From the NCBI RefSeq assembly GCF_009687845.1, contig NZ_BLAD01000061.1, forward strand, positions 52,689 through 116,688: 64,000 bases of DNA, in the 5' to 3' direction. The notes below the pieces were generated by a model that was not told the origin of the DNA, searched no databases, and saw only the letters and a list, made by a program, of their open reading frames with translations. A program made the position numbers and the translations under genes. Positions 23,109 through 31,086 of this stretch are shown here, piece after piece. The stretch is from Acrocarpospora corrugata. GTDB lineage: Bacteria; Actinomycetota; Actinomycetes; Streptosporangiales; Streptosporangiaceae. The stretch's first letter is position 1. The number at the start of each line of letters is the position of its first letter.

Positions 23109-24407
23109 TCAGAAGCGGTGCGGCGCCGCCAGGTACGGGAACGTGGTGGACACCGGCGCCGTCGGAGCGGTGACCTTCTCGTTGGCGACGATCAGCGACG
23201 GGGAGCCGGGCCCCGCGGGCTCGCCCATGAGCATGCGGACCAGGGTCGCGTGCGCGTCGTCGCCGAAGCGGCGGCCGTTCGGGTAGCCCTGGGCGTCGTC
23301 CTCGACCAGGCCGAACCGGTTCGGGCGCGGGGTGAGCGGGACGCTCATGTTCAGCCGCAGCTCGTCGGAGGGGATGACCTTGAGCCGGTCGACGTCCTTG
23401 TTGAGGATGTGAGCGTTCAGGTCGTCCTGGACGGTGCCGCGGATGGGACCGGTCGATTTGGCGATGCCGGTGAAGAAGACCTGCCACAGGTCGACCCGCG
23501 GGGTCGGCGGGACCTTGACGCCCCAGTTGCTGGCCTTGATCAGCCGCGGCCCGACCGGGTTGAGGACGAAGTTGGTCAGCCGCGCGTTCAAACGATCCTC
23601 GACCGGGGTGAGCGAGTTGTACGTCTCACCCATCGTGAACATGGTCACCACGTCCAGGGCCGGATTGCCCATCCGCGACATCTGCGGGTAGTTGCCGTCC
23701 AGGCCGCGCCGCGCCGCCGTCGCCCAGACCCCGATCACCGGATTGCGCGTCACGTCCCCGTTGAGCGCGAGCGCGGCCTTCGGGACCTGCAGGACCATCG
23801 CGTTCACGTTGCCGTTCAGCACCTTGATCAGGTCGATCGGCGGGACCAGCGGCGACCCGGTCAGCGCGAGCCCGACCGTCTTGGCGTTGCTGAAGAACGA
23901 GTCCGCCGCCTTGGCCGCGAGCGTCTGCCCCCCGCCGGGCAGGGCCGCCACGGCTTCGGCCCGGCCCTCGCCGGTCGGGGACAGCGCGGTGACCCCGTCG
24001 GCCACCAGCGTCTTGGCCGCCGCACCTGGCCGGATCTCCTCCAGCTTGTACGGCTGGCTCGCCCCGCTCTGCTTCCCGAACGTCCACCGATAGGTCAGAT
24101 CCGGCGTCCCCGTCCCCCGCTGGTCAACATGGATCTCATAGCGCGCGTCGGTGGCGAACCCCCGCCCGGAGAACTGCTGGATCGGCGAATAGTTCGTCAC
24201 CAGGCACACCATGTCCGGATGATCCGGGCACACGAAGGCGTACAGGTCGGATCCATCCATCTGCGGATCCAGGATCAGCCTCGGCGCGTCCACATGGCTG
24301 GCCGCCGTGCCGGTCCCGGTGCTGGGCCCGGCGAGCACGCCCCACGTCATCGCCCCCACGGTCGCGGTGGCGGCCGCCGCCGACAGCGCCAGTCTGCTGC
24401 GTTTCAC
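23109..24407 (-). CDS. DUF4331 family secreted protein
   Basis: 432 aa from a GTG at 24407 preceded by GGAGG. Signal sequence VKRSRLALSAAAATATVGAMTWGVLAG, then the DUF4331 start SHVDAPRLILDPQMDGSDLYAFVCPDHPD. Other family segments: TYRWTFGKQSG, MGNPALDVVTMFTMGETYN and RPNRFGLVEDDAQGYPNGRRFGDDA near the C-terminus. Function of DUF4331 is not established; members are extracellular and beta-rich. The start overlaps the TPR gene stop by GTGA, so the two are translated as a coupled pair. Confidence 0.88.
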   Translation of the reverse strand: MKRSRLALSAAAATATVGAMTWGVLAGPSTGTGTAASHVDAPRLILDPQMDGSDLYAFVCPDHPDMVCLVTNYSPIQQFSGRGFATDARYEIHVDQRGTGTPDLTYRWTFGKQSGASQPYKLEEIRPGAAAKTLVADGVTALSPTGEGRAEAVAALPGGGQTLAAKAADSFFSNAKTVGLALTGSPLVPPIDLIKVLNGNVNAMVLQVPKAALALNGDVTRNPVIGVWATAARRGLDGNYPQMSRMGNPALDVVTMFTMGETYNSLTPVEDRLNARLTNFVLNPVGPRLIKASNWGVKVPPTPRVDLWQVFFTGIAKSTGPIRGTVQDDLNAHILNKDVDRLKVIPSDELRLNMSVPLTPRPNRFGLVEDDAQGYPNGRRFGDDAHATLVRMLMGEPAGPGSPSLIVANEKVTAPTAPVSTTFPYLAAPHRF

Positions 24408-25483
24408 ACGTTCCTCCGATATGCGCGTTCGATCTCCGCCAGGTGACGGGCTTGGGGACGTCCGGCGCGGCGCAGCGCCCGGTCGAGCGCGCCGGCGACC
24501 TCGGGCGTCTTGCGCTGCCGCCACTCCGAGCGCAGCAGCAGGACCGCGGCGCGGGGGTCGCCGTGCCCGGTTTCGTAGCGGCCGAGCGCGAGCCGGTCGC
24601 CGGTGGCGCGGACCATGGCGAACTGGGCGTTCGCCTCGCGGTCCCGGCCGAGTTTCAGGAGGAGTTCGCCGTATTCGAGCAGGAATTTGGGGGCGGGCAG
24701 GCGGTTGATGGCGGCCTGGTAGCTCGCGGCGGCTTCGGCCGGCGCGCCGAGGGCGGCTTGGGCTCCGGCGCGGCCGGCCAGCGCGTACGCGTAGGTGGGG
24801 TCGGCCCGGAGGGCGGCGTCGTATTCGCGCAGGGCGGCGGCGGGGTCGGGCTGGAGTTCGCCGAGGCGGTGGTGGGCGAAGGCGATGTCCACCGGGTCGA
24901 CGGCGGTGTCGGCGGCGCGGCGCAGGGCTTCGGTGGCTCTGCCGGACTGGCCGCGGAGTTCGTACAGGCGGGCGGCGCGGGTGAAGGTGGCGACGTCGGC
25001 GCGCAGTTCCGTCAGGTGGCGCAGGGCGCGCCCGGCGCGGGCGGGCCGGCCGAGTTCGACGGCGGCGTCGAAGAGCACGGCGTGCACCGAGGCCCGGCGC
25101 GGGTCGGCGCGCCGGGCCTGGACCCCCCACGCGTAGCCCTTGGTGAAGTCGTGCCTGATGTTGGCGACCGCGCCCAGGCCGACGAGCGCGTCCACGTTGC
25201 CGGGCTCCAGCTTGGTGGCCTGCTGGAGCGCGCCTTCGGCTTTCGGCAGGTAGCCGGCCTGGCCGGTGCGCCGGGCCCGTTCCGCGTAGAGGTTGCCGAG
25301 CGACGCCCACGTTCTGGCGTCGCCGGGGTGGGCGCGCAGGTACTCCTGGGTCCGCGCCAGCAGGTCGGCCTGCGGCGCGGGGCGTGACTGCCCGCCCGAG
25401 CCCCCCGGTCCGAGCATCGTCAGCGCCGCGGCGGCGATCACCCCGAAGCCCAGCGTCCTGGCCTGCACCATGAAGGCGATCAT
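24404..25483 (-). CDS. Membrane-anchored TPR-repeat protein
   Basis: 359 aa. An N-terminal hydrophobic segment (about residues 8-26, LGFGVIAAAALTMLG) anchors or exports the protein. The remainder is a run of TPR-like helices: ARTWASLGNLYAERARR, PKAEGALQQATKLEPGNVDALVGLG, GRATEALRRAADTAVDPVDIAFAHHRLGEL, AALREYDAALRADPTYAYALAGRAG. TPR arrays mediate protein contacts. The GTGA overlap with the DUF4331 gene implies equimolar production and perhaps a complex. Start at 25483 or at the Met codon 12 bp further in. Confidence 0.85.
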   Translation of the reverse strand: MIAFMVQARTLGFGVIAAAALTMLGPGGSGGQSRPAPQADLLARTQEYLRAHPGDARTWASLGNLYAERARRTGQAGYLPKAEGALQQATKLEPGNVDALVGLGAVANIRHDFTKGYAWGVQARRADPRRASVHAVLFDAAVELGRPARAGRALRHLTELRADVATFTRAARLYELRGQSGRATEALRRAADTAVDPVDIAFAHHRLGELQPDPAAALREYDAALRADPTYAYALAGRAGAQAALGAPAEAAASYQAAINRLPAPKFLLEYGELLLKLGRDREANAQFAMVRATGDRLALGRYETGHGDPRAAVLLLRSEWRQRKTPEVAGALDRALRRAGRPQARHLAEIERAYRRNV

Positions 25484-25489
25484 GGTACG

Positions 25490-25525
25490 CCGCTGACCGG
25501 CGCCGATCGAGCCGCCGGTCAGCGG
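25490..25525 (-). terminator. Hairpin between the GH99-like and TPR genes
   Basis: CCGCTGACCGG (25490-25500), 14-nt loop, CCGGTCAGCGG (25515-25525). Eleven perfect base pairs directly after the stop of the GH99-like gene on the minus strand, just before the TPR gene. Confidence 0.65.
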
Positions 25526-25534
25526 CGGGTAATT

Positions 25535-27928
25535 TTAGGACTGGTAGATCTCGAACTCCGACAGCTGCCCGGCCGGCCAGCCGGTGTTGCCGGTGATGTT
25601 CAGCCGGACGTAGCGGGTGGAGGTCCCGGTGAACGTGATCGTCACGGTGTTGCCGGTGCCGGGGTTGAAGACGTATCCGGCCGAGCCGACGATCGTGTTG
25701 AAGGTGGAGCCGTTGGTGCTGCCCTGCACGGAGAGCGTCTGGGTGCGGGTCTGCCATGCGGACGGCGGGGGCAGTTTGAGCACGATCCTGCCGATTGTGA
25801 CGGCCGCCCCCAAGTCGACCTGGACCCACTGCGGGAAGGCGTTGTTAGCGCTCTCCCAGTAGGAGTTGGCGTCGCCGTCGACGACGTTGCCGGCGCCCAG
25901 GTTCTGGGTGTGGCTGCTCTCGGCGGTGGGCTTGCCCCTGGCCAGGTTGGTGTTGGGCGCGGCGTCGGTGGTGACGTTGAGTGCGGCCGAGGGTTGCGAG
26001 GTGTTCCCGGCCGCGTCCCCGGCGACCACGGTGAAGCTGTAGGCGGTGGCCGGGGTGAGGCCAGTGATGGTCGCCGTGGTGCCGCTCGGGCTGGCCACCA
26101 CCGTGCCGTTCTGCCTCACCTGGTAGCCGGTCACGCCGACGTTGTCGACCGAGGCGCTCCAGGAGAGCGAGACGCTGGTGGCCGTCTTGCCGGTCAGGGT
26201 CAGGTTGCCAGGCACGGTGGGCGGCTCGTTCTCACCGATGACGGTCGTGCCGTACACCTCGAACTCGGCGAGCTGCGCGGCCGGCCAGCCGGTGTTGCCG
26301 GTGAAGTTGAGCCGGATGTAGCGGGCCACCCCGGACGGGATGGGGATGGTCACCGTGTTGCCGGTCGCGGCGTTGAAGGTTAACGCCGTCGGGCCGGCGA
26401 AATTGGTGTACGTCGTGCCGTTGGTGCTGCCCTGGACCTGGATGGTCTGGTTGCGGGCTCCCCAGGCGGCCTGCGGGGGCAGCTTGAGCACCAGGCGGCC
26501 GATGGTCGCCGCCATGCCCAGATCGACCTGGATCCACTGCGGGAATCCGTTGAGGCTCTCCCAGTACGAGCCGGCGTTGCCGTCCACGGCGTTGGAGGGC
26601 GGGAAGCCGGGGTTCGTGCTGCTCGCGGTGGTCGGCTTGCCGCGGGCCAGGTTGGGGTCGGGTGGGTCGACGACGAGCATCGGGGCGGTCGGCCGGATCG
26701 GAGTGAGGGCGAGCTGGCCCTTCAGCATGCGGCCGCCGTCGCCGGTGAGCCGCAGGTAGTAGTCCGAGGAGCAGGCCGTCCCGTCCTCGTCCAGGGCCAG
26801 CAGGCCGGAGTTGGCCGGCACGGTCGCCAGCGTCTCGGCGGTCTTGGCGATCTGGTTGCCCTCGTTGAACTCGTCGAACATCGAGATGTAGATGCCCTGG
26901 CAGCCCGCGCGGATCACGTTGTAGAACTGCCGCCACATGAAGTCGCCGTGCGCGCGGTGCCGGGCGGTGACCTCGCCGGGCATCACGCAGGGCTGGTAGT
27001 CGATCCCGCGCGCGTTGCAGTGCGCCTGGTCGGGCACGGTGAGGTTGGTATAGAACTGGTCGGAACCGCCGATGTTGCTGATCCGGCCGACCATCCACGG
27101 CGAGACCATGTTGAAGGCGTTGTAGACGTCGATGAAGCCGGGCCGGGAGTCGTTGATGCCCTGCCGCCAGTACGTCGGCACTCCGCCGATCACGTAGCAG
27201 CCCTGGGCCTTGAACCAGTTGACCACTTCGAGACACGGGGCCGGCGTGAACGGGCGGGACGGCTCGCTGAAGCCGAAGCCCCAGATGCAGACGACCGGCT
27301 TGCCGTTCTGCCTGGCGTACATCGGGGAGGCGACGTGGGCCGACATCTTGTTCAGCCAGTCGGTCTTGATCTCTCCCTGCATGTTGAGCCAGTCGGTGAC
27401 GTCGTACATGACGTACCACTTGCGGCCGTTGGCCTCGGCCGCCGAACGGACCTTGACCGCCATCGCGTCCCGGGTCGGGCCTTCCGCGCCGTTCGGGTTG
27501 AACCGCTGGAGCGCCGCGGTGTCGATGCTGTTCTCCCGCATCCAGCGGAAGTGGGTGTCCACGACCTGCTGGTCCCAGCTGGAGAACAGGGTGGCGGGCT
27601 GCCCGTTGTTCAGGTTGGAGTACGCGGTGACGTAGCTGTTGGTGTACTCCCGCATGTCCGGCCAGGCCACGATCGTGTTGTTGCCCGGCGACGGCGGGAC
27701 CTGGTTGTTGTTGCCGCTCCAGTGCCACCAGGCGTTGATCGGGGCGCCGTCGCCCTTGCAGGCGAACCAGCCCTGATAGCCGACGGTGATCTTGCCGACC
27801 ACGTCTCCCGGTGGGCTCGCCGCGTTGGCCGGGGCGGCCAGCGTCGCCAGCACCCCGGCCGACGACGCCGCCGCCAGAGCGGATCCGGTCACCGCGGAGG
27901 CCAAGAACCCCCGACGTGAGATTTCCAC
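25535..27928 (-). CDS. Tat-exported GH99/GH71-like enzyme with two discoidin modules and FN3
   Basis: 797 aa from the GTG at 27928 (GAGGAG five bases upstream; a GTG at 27934 is too close to it). Twin-arginine leader ISRRGFLASAV. Residues about 40-410 resemble the GH99/GH71 TIM-barrel group: KITVGYQGWFACKGDG, MREYTNSYVTAYSNLNNGQPATLFSSWDQQVVDTHFRWMRE, WYVMYDVTDW, and GIYISMFDEFNEGNQIAKT with candidate acidic catalytic residues. Two discoidin (F5/8 type C, CBM32-like) modules follow (ARGKPTTASSTNPGF... and ARGKPTAESSHTQ...), separated by an FN3 domain (PPTVPGNLTLTGKTATSVSLSWSAS). Extracellular glycan degradation is likely; the glycan is unknown. Confidence 0.85.
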   Translation of the reverse strand: MEISRRGFLASAVTGSALAAASSAGVLATLAAPANAASPPGDVVGKITVGYQGWFACKGDGAPINAWWHWSGNNNQVPPSPGNNTIVAWPDMREYTNSYVTAYSNLNNGQPATLFSSWDQQVVDTHFRWMRENSIDTAALQRFNPNGAEGPTRDAMAVKVRSAAEANGRKWYVMYDVTDWLNMQGEIKTDWLNKMSAHVASPMYARQNGKPVVCIWGFGFSEPSRPFTPAPCLEVVNWFKAQGCYVIGGVPTYWRQGINDSRPGFIDVYNAFNMVSPWMVGRISNIGGSDQFYTNLTVPDQAHCNARGIDYQPCVMPGEVTARHRAHGDFMWRQFYNVIRAGCQGIYISMFDEFNEGNQIAKTAETLATVPANSGLLALDEDGTACSSDYYLRLTGDGGRMLKGQLALTPIRPTAPMLVVDPPDPNLARGKPTTASSTNPGFPPSNAVDGNAGSYWESLNGFPQWIQVDLGMAATIGRLVLKLPPQAAWGARNQTIQVQGSTNGTTYTNFAGPTALTFNAATGNTVTIPIPSGVARYIRLNFTGNTGWPAAQLAEFEVYGTTVIGENEPPTVPGNLTLTGKTATSVSLSWSASVDNVGVTGYQVRQNGTVVASPSGTTATITGLTPATAYSFTVVAGDAAGNTSQPSAALNVTTDAAPNTNLARGKPTAESSHTQNLGAGNVVDGDANSYWESANNAFPQWVQVDLGAAVTIGRIVLKLPPPSAWQTRTQTLSVQGSTNGSTFNTIVGSAGYVFNPGTGNTVTITFTGTSTRYVRLNITGNTGWPAGQLSEFEIYQS

Positions 27929-28078
27929 GCGCACTCCTCTGTGAGGTCAGAGGGCGCGGATCAGGACGCGTGAGCCGCGCGCCAGAAAGGCTCGGACCCC
28001 CATCGTGACAGGATCCGATACACCAGTGCAATAGTTGGAAATCTCAACGCAATCTTCCGAGATCCTCTTGCAAGAAAC

Positions 28079-28957
28079 TCAGAAGTGCCAGGGGAACGGA
28101 CTCCAGTCGGCCGAGCGCTTCTCCAGGAAGGAGTCCCGGCCCTCAACCGCCTCCTCGGTCATGTACGCCAGCCGGGTCGCCTCCCCGGCGAACAGCTGCT
28201 GCCCCACCAGGCCGTCGTCGATCAGGTTGAAGGCGTACTTGAGCATGCGCTGCGCGGTCGGGCTCTTGGCGTTGATCTTGCGAGCCCAGTCCAGCGCGGT
28301 CCGCTCCAGCTCCGCGTGCGGGACGACCGTGTTGACCATACCCATCCGGTACGCGGCCTCCGCGTCGTAGGTGTCGCCCAGGAAGAAGATCTCCCGGGCG
28401 AACTTCTGGCCCACCTGGCGGGCCAGGTAGGCCGAGCCGAAGCCGCCGTCGAAGCTCGCCACGTCCGCGTCGGTCTGCTTGAAGCGGGCGTGCTCCCGGC
28501 TGGCGATGGTCAGGTCGGCCACCACGTGCAGGCTGTGGCCGCCGCCGGCCGCCCAGCCGGGAACCACGCAGATCACCACTTTGGGCATGAACCGGATCAG
28601 CCGCTGCACCTCCAGGATGTGCAGCCGGCCGGTCGCGGGGGTGCCGTCCGCGTACTGGTATCCGTCCTTGCCGCGGATGCGCTGGTCGCCGCCGGAGCAG
28701 AAGGCCCAGCCGCCGTCCTTCGGGGACGGGCCGTTGCCGGTCAGCAGGACGCAGCCGACATCGGTCGTCATCCGGGCGTGGTCGAACGCGCGGTAGAGCT
28801 CGTCCACGGTCTGCGGCCGGAACGCGTTGCGGACCTCGGGCCGGTCGAAGGCGATCCGGACCGTGCCCTGGTCCACCGCGCGGTGGTAGGTGATGTCGGT
28901 GAAGTCGAACCCTTCGACCGGCTTCCACACCTGGTCGTCGAACAGCTCAGATACCAT
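28079..28957 (-). CDS. menB: 1,4-dihydroxy-2-naphthoyl-CoA synthase
   Basis: 292 aa, standard MenB length. Converts O-succinylbenzoyl-CoA to 1,4-dihydroxy-2-naphthoyl-CoA in menaquinone synthesis. Crotonase fold with the MenB-specific stretches RPEVRNAFRPQTVDELYRAFDHAR, FCSGGDQRIRGKDGYQYADG, VPGWAAGGGHSLHVVADLTIASREHA, and DVASFDGGFGSAYLARQVGQKFAREIFFLG, including the catalytic Asp, and a C-terminal SPFPWHF-type end. Third gene of a methyltransferase-menF-menB run on the minus strand, 36 bp after menF. Confidence 0.96.
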   Translation of the reverse strand: MVSELFDDQVWKPVEGFDFTDITYHRAVDQGTVRIAFDRPEVRNAFRPQTVDELYRAFDHARMTTDVGCVLLTGNGPSPKDGGWAFCSGGDQRIRGKDGYQYADGTPATGRLHILEVQRLIRFMPKVVICVVPGWAAGGGHSLHVVADLTIASREHARFKQTDADVASFDGGFGSAYLARQVGQKFAREIFFLGDTYDAEAAYRMGMVNTVVPHAELERTALDWARKINAKSPTAQRMLKYAFNLIDDGLVGQQLFAGEATRLAYMTEEAVEGRDSFLEKRSADWSPFPWHF

Positions 28958-28993
28958 TCCGCGCTCCCCAATCTCGTCTCACCCGAACTCTAA

Positions 28994-30181
28994 CTAGACG
29001 CCCACGGCTTCGCGGATGCCGAAGATGTCCCGGACCGCGCCCAGCTTGGCCTCGGTCTCCTGCCACTCGGCCGCCGGGCTGGAGTCGCCGACGATGCCGC
29101 AGCCGGCGAACAGCCGCAGCTCCTGGCCGCGCACCCGGGCGCAGCGCAGCGCGATGCACCACTCGCCGTCGCCCCGGGAATCCTGCCAGCCGACCGGGGC
29201 GGCATACCTGTCCCGGTCCAGGCCCTCCAGGGCTTGCAGCAGCTCCCTGGCCCGGTGGGTGGGCGTGCCGCAGACGGCGGCGGTCGGGTGCAGCCGCCCG
29301 GCCAGCGCGAGCGAATCGGTGTTGCCGCGCAGGGTGCCGGTGATCATGGTGGCCAGGTGGGTGACGTTGGCCAGCCGCAGGACGTGCGGGGTGGGCACAT
29401 CCAGGGTGTCGCAGTACTCCTCCAGTACGGCGATCGCCGAGTCCGCGGCCAGCGAGTGCTCGACCGAGTTCTTCGGGGTGACCAGGTTGTGGGCGCCGCC
29501 GGGCCAGGCCGTACCCGCCAGGACCAGGGAGGTGACGTCGCGGCCGACGCGGGCGGCCAGCAGTTCGGGGGACGCGCCGATCAGGCCGTCCACCGCGAAG
29601 GCCCAGCAGGAGGGGAAGCGTTCGGTCAGCCTGGCCACGGCCGAGCGCGGGTCGAACCGGCCGCTGAGGCGGCCGCGGACGTCCCTGGCCAGCACCACCT
29701 TCGCCAGCCGGCCGGCCCTGATGTCCTGGACGGCGTGGGCGACCGCGCTGTGCCAGCGGGCCCGCGCGCCCGGCTCCGTGCGCCAGTCGACGTGCGGCAG
29801 CGGCGCCCACGCGGTGCGCGGGAGCTGTTCCGGGTCGCCGACCGTGGTCCGCCAGGCGATCCCGTCGCGGCGGCCGACCACCACCCGGGGGACGATCAGG
29901 ACGGAGCTGCCGGGGCCGTCGTCGAAGGTGAAGCTGCCGAACGCGATCGGGCCCGAGCCGGGACGCTCCAGTTCGTCGCTGATCCGGCTGGCCGCCGTCC
30001 ACCGCCGCCACCAGCGGCGGGCCAGGTCGAAGCGGTCAGGTCCGGAGACCTCGAACCGGGCGGCCTCGCCCCAGGCGACCATCCCGTCGTCGCCGCGCAG
30101 CCATAAGGTGGCCCCGGCGTGCGGGGCGACCTGTACTAATGAGCCAGGATCGTCGATCTTGACGGTGCGGACCAGCTCCAT
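28994..30181 (-). CDS. menF: Isochorismate synthase
   Basis: 395 aa from the ATG at 30181. Chorismate-binding fold: RLAKVVLARDVRG carries the general-base Lys; ASPELLAARVG, SLVLAGTAWPGG, TPKNSVEHSLAADS, LHPTAAVCGTPT and LFAGCGIVGDSSPAAEWQETEAKL are the conserved blocks with Mg-binding Glu residues. It isomerises chorismate to isochorismate. Adjacency to menB points to menaquinone rather than a salicylate or dihydroxybenzoate siderophore. The ATG overlaps the stop of the upstream methyltransferase gene by one base (TGATG), so the two are translationally coupled. Confidence 0.94.
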   Translation of the reverse strand: MELVRTVKIDDPGSLVQVAPHAGATLWLRGDDGMVAWGEAARFEVSGPDRFDLARRWWRRWTAASRISDELERPGSGPIAFGSFTFDDGPGSSVLIVPRVVVGRRDGIAWRTTVGDPEQLPRTAWAPLPHVDWRTEPGARARWHSAVAHAVQDIRAGRLAKVVLARDVRGRLSGRFDPRSAVARLTERFPSCWAFAVDGLIGASPELLAARVGRDVTSLVLAGTAWPGGAHNLVTPKNSVEHSLAADSAIAVLEEYCDTLDVPTPHVLRLANVTHLATMITGTLRGNTDSLALAGRLHPTAAVCGTPTHRARELLQALEGLDRDRYAAPVGWQDSRGDGEWCIALRCARVRGQELRLFAGCGIVGDSSPAAEWQETEAKLGAVRDIFGIREAVGV

Positions 30182-30993
30182 CAGGCCTCGCCTCCCGCCT
30201 GCGGGCGGCGCCCGTGCACGGTGTGCACGGTGAAGGAGACGGCGCGGAAGCCGGGTTCCGTCATGAGCGCGCGGACCCCGGTCAGCTGGCCTGGCGTCAT
30301 GCCCGCGGCCAGCAGCTGGTCCTCCAGGTGATGGCTGTTGCTGATCAGCAGGCCGAGTCCTGGCGAGTCCGGCCCCCACACCTCGACGTGGCAGGCCGGG
30401 TCGACGGCGGTGAAACCGGCCTCGGCGACGGCCTGGGCGGCCGACCTGCCCCAGGTCGGGTCGCCGCCGACCGCGCCCAGCACGGTGGCGAGCGTGGTCA
30501 GGTAGGTCTCGTAGAGTTCGCGCGCGCCCCCGTCGGGGGTGAGCAGCGCGGGCCAGTGGGTGATGTCGATCTCGTCCAGCTGGAGCCAGCCGCCGGGGCG
30601 GAGCGCGCGCAGCAGGCGGGTCAGCACCCGCTGCCGGTCGGGCAGGTGGCTGAGCACCAGCCGGGCGTGGATCAGGTCGAAGCCGGCGTCCGGCAGTGGA
30701 TCGTGCACGATGTCGTGCTGGAGGACGGTCAGCCCGGGATGGGATGGGATCAGGCTCGGTTTGATGTCGGTGGCCAGCACCTGGCCGTCAGGCGCCACCC
30801 GTTCGGCCAGCCAGCGGGCGACGCTGCCGCCGCCCGCGCCGATCTCCAGGCAGTGCCAGCCCGCGGCGACCCCCGTGCCGGCGAGACGTGCGAAGCTCAG
30901 CGGATCGAGCAGGTCGGCCAGACATCGATGTTGGTCGGCCGAATGGGCCCCGTCGTTGTCGAAGACATAGTGCGGAATCGTGGCTTGCGGCAA
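30181..30993 (-). CDS. SAM-dependent methyltransferase upstream of menF
   Basis: 270 aa if started at the TTG at 30993, which has GGGGGAG six bases upstream; the frame extends to 31062. Motif I HCLEIGAGGGSVARWLAERV, acidic loop VLATDIKPSLIP, motif II FDLIHARLVLSHLPDR and motif III LRALRPGGWLQLDEIDI. The N-terminus ATIPHYVFDNDGAHSADQHRCLADLLD is typical of actinobacterial small-molecule methyltransferases. It differs from standard MenG/UbiE, so a role in menaquinone methylation is only a possibility raised by coupling to menF. Confidence 0.88.
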   Translation of the reverse strand: MPQATIPHYVFDNDGAHSADQHRCLADLLDPLSFARLAGTGVAAGWHCLEIGAGGGSVARWLAERVAPDGQVLATDIKPSLIPSHPGLTVLQHDIVHDPLPDAGFDLIHARLVLSHLPDRQRVLTRLLRALRPGGWLQLDEIDITHWPALLTPDGGARELYETYLTTLATVLGAVGGDPTWGRSAAQAVAEAGFTAVDPACHVEVWGPDSPGLGLLISNSHHLEDQLLAAGMTPGQLTGVRALMTEPGFRAVSFTVHTVHGRRPQAGGEA

Positions 30994-31044
30994 CTGGATC
31001 TCCCCCGAAAGAAGCAGATGGTCCAGATCCGCATGCTGACAGTT

Positions 31045-31080
31045 GCCACTCCGAGTAATCAATCTGACACTCAGAGTGGC
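31045..31080. promoter_or_regulatory. Inverted repeat upstream of the methyltransferase-menF-menB operon
   Basis: GCCACTC (31045-31051) and GAGTGGC (31074-31080) separated by 22 bp, A/T-richer in the middle, just after the amidohydrolase stop. It could be the operon operator or a terminator of the upstream gene. Confidence 0.4.
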
Positions 31081-31086
31081 ACGCGA

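Noticed and set aside
23109..25829. Single 906-codon minus frame covering DUF4331 and the region upstream
   Set aside because: Only the part from the GTG at 24407 is homologous to DUF4331; upstream it is a shadow of the TPR gene in another frame.
28994..30181. Siderophore or salicylate isochorismate synthase
   Set aside because: menB follows directly and no isochorismatase, salicylate synthase or NRPS gene is near, so menaquinone is the simpler reading.
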